From: Acidobacteriota bacterium
Lineage (GTDB): Bacteria; Acidobacteriota; Holophagae; Acanthopleuribacterales; Acanthopleuribacteraceae
Direction of reading: 5' to 3'
Length of the DNA: 64,000 nucleotides
NCBI GenBank assembly: GCA_020637335.1
Contig: JACJWC010000015.1
Span: 1 to 64,000 of the forward strand
Positions within the stretch are counted from its first letter, which is position 1; every line of letters starts with the position of its first letter. The translations under genes were made by a program, and so were the position numbers. Below the pieces are notes generated by a model. The model was not told the DNA's origin and made no database searches. It saw nothing but the letters and a program-made list of their open reading frames with translations. Positions 59,213 to 64,000 of this stretch are shown piece by piece.

Positions 59213-59863
59213 TTAGTTGTTGTCTGGTACAAAGCCAAACCTTCGAGACCAGGCCAGACATTCCTGGAAGCAAACTTGAGTCTGAGCCGTTAAATACACA
59301 TAACCCTCATCTTCATTGGCTTCTTCAAACTCGATAACAAGGTCCTTGCCTGTTAGCAGAACGGAAGGGAAACCAGGCCATTGGCATCGACCAAAGGGCA
59401 GTTCAGGGAAATTCTGCCATAACCAATTGCGAAAAAGAGGGTTGGCATAACCCACGAGACACGGTAAATGGGCCGCAAACTTCAAATTCTGATAAAAGGT
59501 GCGCAGGAAAAAAAGGGATAAACGGGGCGCGTCTAACATCCACTTTTGGGGTGTATCGGGGCTGCGCAGAAAAACCGGTGGGTCCTTTTCGCGGGACTTT
59601 TCTGCATAGCCCCAGCAAGTGACATTTTGGTTTTCCTGATAGAAAACCCGATGGCCATTTTCGGTAAAAAAATGATCAGGTTTCAGGAGCCGGTCCTGGA
59701 CAGACCAAATCGTGTCATTTGAAGGAATATTTTCAAAGAACTCGCAAATCGCAATTGGCAGGTCGAGATCTGGCGCAGGGGTAGTATAGTGGGCCACCAA
59801 ATTGGGGTACCAGCGTTGAATTTCCGAGTTCAATAGGTCCCAAATTTCCTGACGATTCTGCAT
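59213..59863 (-). CDS. SMI1/KNR4 (SUKH)-like hypothetical protein
   Basis: A 216-aa soluble protein. The middle (PDHFFTENGHRVFYQENQNV, TCWGYAEKSREKDPPVFLR) and later LSLFFLRTFYQNL follow the pattern of SUKH-superfamily proteins (NQ.V..WG and DPPV steps). Many SUKH proteins are immunity factors for polymorphic or T6SS toxins, others are general. The similarity is weak, and no toxin gene is adjacent. GAGAAG lies just before the ATG. Confidence 0.5.
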   Translation of the reverse strand: MQNRQEIWDLLNSEIQRWYPNLVAHYTTPAPDLDLPIAICEFFENIPSNDTIWSVQDRLLKPDHFFTENGHRVFYQENQNVTCWGYAEKSREKDPPVFLRSPDTPQKWMLDAPRLSLFFLRTFYQNLKFAAHLPCLVGYANPLFRNWLWQNFPELPFGRCQWPGFPSVLLTGKDLVIEFEEANEDEGYVYLTAQTQVCFQECLAWSRRFGFVPDNN

Positions 59864-59956
59864 CTTCTCAGCCTAAATCACCTATGCCCTCATAACAAGC
59901 CAATGTCGTTCAGGAAAAAATTCATGGGGATCCCGGGGCGCTCTCAAGGGTACAAG

Positions 59957-60490
59957 TCATAATACTGAGAAATAAGCCGGCGGCACGGAATCGGTGAGCC
60001 AAACGCCATTGGCGGATTGGTAAAACAGGAACCCTTCAGCAGCCATCCGTTCGGCAGCGACCACCAAAATAACCGGTTTGCCGTGCCGTTGGCCCACGCT
60101 TTCTGCCACTGCCACATCGCTGCTCAAGTGCACGTGATGGCGGTCCCGCTTCAATATCCCTTCGGCTTGGATCGCGGCCAGGAAGCGTTGGGCGGTGCCG
60201 TGAAAGAGTTGAGCCGGTGGGACTTGCGGCGCCAGGTCCAACTGCACCTCGATGCTGTGGCCTTGGTTGGCGCGAATGCGTGACCCATCGGCGCTGAGCG
60301 CAAAACGTTGCTTGTCACTCGTCTCAACCAATACCCGGATCAACGCCGGGGTCAGGCGATGTTTCGTCGACTTTAAAATGAGCTCTTCAACCCCAACCCA
60401 GCCTTGTGCGTCCATGTCCAAACCAATTGATTCGGGCTGGTGACGCAAAACAAAACTCAGAAATTTGGAGAGTTGGGTCAAATCGGCCAT
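59957..60490 (-). CDS. kptA: RNA 2'-phosphotransferase Tpt1/KptA
   Basis: A 177-aa enzyme. SKFLSFVLRHQPESIGLDMDAQGWV is the N-terminal hallmark with the catalytic Arg-His, and LFHGTAQRFLAAIQAEGI, RHHVHLS and LVVAAERM are the other conserved blocks of the NAD-dependent family. It moves the 2'-phosphate left by some RNA ligases onto NAD. Its role in bacteria, which lack the yeast-type tRNA splicing, is unsettled. ATG 60490 starts only 23 bases from the divergent recQ. Confidence 0.93.
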   Translation of the reverse strand: MADLTQLSKFLSFVLRHQPESIGLDMDAQGWVGVEELILKSTKHRLTPALIRVLVETSDKQRFALSADGSRIRANQGHSIEVQLDLAPQVPPAQLFHGTAQRFLAAIQAEGILKRDRHHVHLSSDVAVAESVGQRHGKPVILVVAAERMAAEGFLFYQSANGVWLTDSVPPAYFSVL

Positions 60491-60513
60491 CCGCCTATTG
60501 TATAGTCGCAACC

Positions 60514-62607
60514 ATGGAAAATGAAGCCCAGCAACTCACTGACATCCTGAGTCAACGCTTTGGTTTTGCAACCTTTCGGCCCGGCCAACAGGAAATTATC
60601 CAGACCTTAATGCGCGAACACTGCGTGGTGTGTATTCAGCCCACCGGTTACGGCAAATCGCTGTTGTACCAGCTACCCACCGTGCTTTTGCCCGGAATGA
60701 CCGTCGTGATTTCGCCCTTGTTGGCCTTAATGCGCGACCAGATCCGCCATCTCAATCAACGATTCGCGATCCCGGCGGCCAGCATCAATTCCGATCAGAC
60801 CGAAGAAGAGAACGATCAGGCCATGGCCCAAGCTGAGTCTGGCCAGCTCAAGATCCTGTTCATCGCACCCGAGCGATTGGAGAACTTGACGGTTTTTGCC
60901 TTCCTGCAACGTTTGCCGGTCGATCTGCTCGTGATCGATGAAGCCCACTGCATCTCGACCTGGGGCCACGATTTTCGACCGGCCTATCGTCAAATCCTCA
61001 ATGCCGTGCATACGATGACGGCCAAAAACCAAGGCCTGCGCTTGCTGGCCTTAACGGCGACGGCCAACCATAAAACGGAAGCGGATATTGTCGCCCAACT
61101 CTCCGAGAAACGGTCTGTCCAAATCATGCGTTCCAGTATGGACCGTCCCAATCTGGCCTTGGCGATTCGGCCGGTCCAGGGGCTGGGCGAAAAGTTGGCC
61201 TTCCTTTTGGACCACCTACGTGGGTTCCAGGGCTGTGCTTTGTTGTACTGCGCCACCCGCGAACAGACGGAGTTGGTGGCCAGCTATCTCAGTCAAAACG
61301 GCCTGTCGGTTACCGCTTACCATGCCGGTTTTCTCAGTGACCAGAAACGAGCTCTACAGGAACGGTTTATTTCGGGTCAGGCGCCGATCATCGCCGCTAC
61401 CAATGCGCTCGGTATGGGTATCGACAAGCCAGATATCCGTCTGATCGTGCATGTCGATGTGCCCGGCTCGATTACTGCCTATTACCAGGAAGTGGGCCGA
61501 GCGGGTCGCGACGGTCAACCCGCCCAAGGTCTGCTGCTCTACGACCCGGCCGATCGCAAGGTCCAGGACTACTTCATCCAAAATGCGCAACCCAATCCCA
61601 ACGATTTCAAAATCCTGCTCCAGGCGCTCAAACCGGATAACGACGGCAACTTTCCGCGTCTCAACGACCTGAAAACGCGGACAGGCCTGCATCCCACTCG
61701 CGTTACCGTCGTTCTGGCCGAGCTGCAGGAACAGGGCTTTATCGAAAAAGTTTTGCAGGGCCGCAACCAGGTCTACCGTCCTCTGAACCCCAAAAAAGAA
61801 CTGGATTTGAGCCGTTACCGCCAGCAGCTCGAAGTGCGGACCCAGGAACTGAATGCGATGTTGGCCTATGCCGAAGGTCAGTCCGGCTGCCTGATGCAGG
61901 CGTTGCGCCGCGCCTTGGGCGATGACCGGGCTTCACCTTGTAACCAGTGCAGTATCTGCGATCCATCCGCCTGGCAGGCCCAGCACCAACCCATCGACGC
62001 CACCAAGGCTTGGGACTGGTTGACGACCCGTCCAATCCCGATCGCGGCCAGCAAATATCCGCCGATGGCGGAAGGTGCCAGCGTGTTGTCTGCTGAACTC
62101 GGCTCACCGGCCTTTGCGACCTTTATGCGTAACCGCGCAGACCGACCGGGATTAACCGCGCCAGCCCAAATCGAGTCGGCGCTGTTGGACTGGATCATCG
62201 CCCGTGCAAAAACCTTAACCTGGCGCCAAAAGATTGGTGCCGTCGTACCTTTACCCTCGCGTACCTGGCTCCAGCGTGAACATTTGGCTCAGGCGTTGGC
62301 AGAAGCTTTGGGTGTACCGTGTTTTCCGGATTTGTTGTACTGGTCGAGCCCGCCGGAACAGCGTCAGGGCCAACTGCACAACAACGATCAACGCCGGGCC
62401 AATGTCAAGGAACGCATGGCTATTGATGGGCGGCTGCAACTCCCGCGCGACCACGCAGTCCTGCTGCTCGACGATTACATCGGCTCTGGCGCCACGCTGC
62501 GCGAAGCCGGTCGGGTCCTAACCAAACAAGCCCATTTCGATGGCCCGATCATCCCATTCACCGTGGCCCGCGTCCGCTGGCGTCTCGGCGCCCCCGGCAT
62601 GGTTTGA
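60514..62607 (+). CDS. RecQ helicase fused to a phosphoribosyltransferase-like domain
   Basis: A 697-aa protein. Residues 1-450 are RecQ: FRPGQQEIIQTLM, Walker A PTGYGKS, VIDEAHCISTWGHDFRPAY, LLALTATA, ATNALGMGIDKPDIR and EVGRAGRDGQ. The zinc-binding Cys set (CLMQALRRAL...CNQCSIC) is present. No HRDC domain follows; instead residues about 560-697 resemble ComF-type phosphoribosyltransferases, with the PRPP loop LLDDYIGSGATLREA. ATG 60514 is preferred over longer starts that would run through the divergent kptA. A TATAGT 10 bases before the ATG suggests a very short leader. Confidence 0.92.
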   Translation: MENEAQQLTDILSQRFGFATFRPGQQEIIQTLMREHCVVCIQPTGYGKSLLYQLPTVLLPGMTVVISPLLALMRDQIRHLNQRFAIPAASINSDQTEEENDQAMAQAESGQLKILFIAPERLENLTVFAFLQRLPVDLLVIDEAHCISTWGHDFRPAYRQILNAVHTMTAKNQGLRLLALTATANHKTEADIVAQLSEKRSVQIMRSSMDRPNLALAIRPVQGLGEKLAFLLDHLRGFQGCALLYCATREQTELVASYLSQNGLSVTAYHAGFLSDQKRALQERFISGQAPIIAATNALGMGIDKPDIRLIVHVDVPGSITAYYQEVGRAGRDGQPAQGLLLYDPADRKVQDYFIQNAQPNPNDFKILLQALKPDNDGNFPRLNDLKTRTGLHPTRVTVVLAELQEQGFIEKVLQGRNQVYRPLNPKKELDLSRYRQQLEVRTQELNAMLAYAEGQSGCLMQALRRALGDDRASPCNQCSICDPSAWQAQHQPIDATKAWDWLTTRPIPIAASKYPPMAEGASVLSAELGSPAFATFMRNRADRPGLTAPAQIESALLDWIIARAKTLTWRQKIGAVVPLPSRTWLQREHLAQALAEALGVPCFPDLLYWSSPPEQRQGQLHNNDQRRANVKERMAIDGRLQLPRDHAVLLLDDYIGSGATLREAGRVLTKQAHFDGPIIPFTVARVRWRLGAPGMV

Positions 62608-62704
62608 AAGTTGAGAATGCCTCTAAAAATTTCAATAAAGGGTCTAAAAATTCCATTTAATCGGCAACGCGGTGTATATTCGAACTAAAAGCTAGGTGAA
62701 ACCA

Positions 62705-64000
62705 ATGTTGAAGTATCTGTTCGGGTTAGCCCTCGTTTCAGGTGGGATGCTCGCTCAATTTTCAGACCAAACGCAGTCTGCAGGTTTAATTGCTACTCAT
62801 ATGCCGATCCTTGATCACGCGGGTTGGGAAATGGAAGGTGGCGGGACCGTTGGCGACTTTAATCGCGATGGTTGGCCGGATATTTATGTGTTGGGCGGCG
62901 GTAATGCGCCAGATCGCCTTTTCATTAACCAGGGGGACGGGACATTCAGTGATGAAGCTCAAGTCTGGCAGGCACCTGGTCCACATCGAGGCGTGGGCGC
63001 AGCTGTTGGGGATTACGATCACGATGGCTGGCTCGACTTATTCCTGACCAGTCTTGGCCCTCAGTCAGGGCCTCCCGTTGCGGGTGCCCACTACCTTTTG
63101 CATAACCATCAAGGGCTGTATTTTGAGGATCGAACAGCCACGGCGGGTTTAGCCTATTCCTCCCCAACGGTACCAGATGGGTTTAGTGCCAGTTTCGGCG
63201 ATTATGATCTGGATGGTCATTTGGATTTGTTTATTACCGGTTGGCATCCGAATGCATTGGGCAACTGTTTGTTCCACAACAACGGCGATGGAACGTTTAG
63301 CAATGTAACCCAAACGGCTGGTGTCTACGATCCAGATTTGCATGGGTTCTCGCCGACTTTTGCGGATTTGAACAATGATTTTTACCCTGAAATCATGCTG
63401 AGTGCAGATTTTGGGACCAGCAAATACTTTGCAAACCAGGGTGATGGAAGCTTTAGCAATTTAACACCGAGTGCGGGTTGTGGTCTTGAAACAAATGGCA
63501 TGGGTGGCACGGTTGGCGATGTCAATAATGACGGCCTCCTGGACTGGTATGTCACTTCCATTTACTTTTCCGAAAACCCTACAGCTCACAATGGGAATTA
63601 TCTCTATATCAACCAGGGAAATGACCAATTTGTGCCTCTGCCGGAACAGGCAGGGGCAACGGATGGTGGCTGGGCCTGGGGAACGGCGTTCATCGATTTT
63701 GACTTGGATCGGGCTTTGGATATTGTCGCGACAAATGGCTGGCGTCGTGATGAATTTCTGAATGAGCCCGCCTATTTGTTCCGCAATATGGGTGGGCTTC
63801 AGTTCACAGAAGTCGGACAATCCATGGGTTTGGTTCAAGTGGGTCAGGGGCGTGGCCTCGTCATTTTGGACTATGATCGCGATGGCGACATGGACGTTGT
63901 AATTTTTGAATCTGCAGGACCGATGAGCCTCTTTCGCAACGAGCATGCGGGCGGTGCCAACCATTGGTTAGAAGTCAATGCTGTATCGTATTATCATCCT
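62705..64000 (+). CDS. Secreted FG-GAP/VCBS-repeat protein, 3' end outside window
   Basis: A frame of 432 codons runs from ATG 62705 to the right window edge, so it is incomplete. The N-terminus MLKYLFGLALVSGGMLAQ is a signal peptide. It is built of FG-GAP/VCBS repeats with calcium-loop motifs (VGDFNRDGWPDIYV, VGDYDHDGWLDLFL, FGDYDLDGHLDLFI, VGDVNNDGLLDWYV, ILDYDRDGDMDVVI), which form a beta-propeller. The end of the visible part (GGANHWLEVNAV) resembles the beginning of an ASPIC/UnbV domain, as in CRTAC1-like proteins. AGGTGA precedes the ATG. Confidence 0.9.
   Translation, partial: MLKYLFGLALVSGGMLAQFSDQTQSAGLIATHMPILDHAGWEMEGGGTVGDFNRDGWPDIYVLGGGNAPDRLFINQGDGTFSDEAQVWQAPGPHRGVGAAVGDYDHDGWLDLFLTSLGPQSGPPVAGAHYLLHNHQGLYFEDRTATAGLAYSSPTVPDGFSASFGDYDLDGHLDLFITGWHPNALGNCLFHNNGDGTFSNVTQTAGVYDPDLHGFSPTFADLNNDFYPEIMLSADFGTSKYFANQGDGSFSNLTPSAGCGLETNGMGGTVGDVNNDGLLDWYVTSIYFSENPTAHNGNYLYINQGNDQFVPLPEQAGATDGGWAWGTAFIDFDLDRALDIVATNGWRRDEFLNEPAYLFRNMGGLQFTEVGQSMGLVQVGQGRGLVILDYDRDGDMDVVIFESAGPMSLFRNEHAGGANHWLEVNAVSYYHP

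Noticed and set aside
1..64000. tRNA, rRNA, CRISPR array, complete insertion sequence or prophage
   Set aside because: No cloverleaf with a T-arm, rRNA core, regularly spaced short repeats, intact transposase or phage structural gene was recognised by eye; a tRNAscan or covariance search could still find a missed small RNA.

Overview
This is a gene-dense stretch of a Gram-negative, moderate-GC bacterial chromosome. An LPS-export permease, a T6SS with an outer-membrane lipoprotein, Orn, minor pilins, EF-hand/FG-GAP surface proteins and a fatty-acid degradation operon all fit an outer-membraned, probably aquatic bacterium. The mix resembles Acidobacteriota or myxobacteria-like lineages, but no rRNA or other taxonomic marker is present, so this is inference. 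No rRNA, tRNA, CRISPR array, complete insertion sequence or phage was seen.

Layout. 1-5.6 kb: the end of a secreted beta-propeller-like gene, then ybeY, a CNNM/CorC protein, a single-gene LptF-LptG fusion and a VOC protein. 5.6-12 kb: a decayed AAA/DUF4143 relic, a secreted EF-hand protein, a histidine kinase/response regulator pair, NamZ, and a Fic AMP-transferase behind a palindromic operator. 12-14 kb and 20.8-21.6 kb: an RHH/ParE toxin-antitoxin pair and low-coding DNA holding a structured dispersed repeat (four 55-nt hairpins with compensatory changes). 14.1-20.8 kb: a beta-oxidation operon (thiolase, FadJ-type enzyme, acyl-CoA dehydrogenase with an SCP2 tail, class III CoA-transferase) divergent from its likely TetR repressor, with a perfect operator between them.

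21.9-46.6 kb: the centrepiece, a large type VI secretion locus. A leftward operon encodes the membrane complex and accessories (tssJ-K-L-M-tagF-tssA). A divergent rightward operon encodes sheath, baseplate and ClpV (tssB-C-F-G-E, a second TssC-like protein, tssH), a sigma-54 activator, and a third sheath-family protein that looks like a TssB-TssC fusion. An opposing pair follows: an FHA/Clp-N-like/AAA ATPase and a membrane arrestin-like protein. Hcp, VgrG, PAAR and effectors are not in the window and must lie elsewhere. The extra sheath proteins together with a Clp-N-like ATPase other than ClpV are the most promising undescribed feature.

46.8-64 kb: housekeeping and accessory genes: pabC-like, orn, a DAO-type FAD oxidoreductase, an unknown gene, hpt, a nitrilase, a trio of minor-pilin-like genes with a PilZ protein, an array of ~120-130 bp direct repeats, a GT2 glycosyltransferase, a pentapeptide-repeat protein, a CPBP protease, a membrane LytTR regulator divergent from an acyltransferase, a YdjM-like protein whose start codon lies in a stem, a SUKH-like unknown, kptA divergent from a RecQ-phosphoribosyltransferase fusion, and the start of a secreted FG-GAP/VCBS-repeat protein cut by the window edge.
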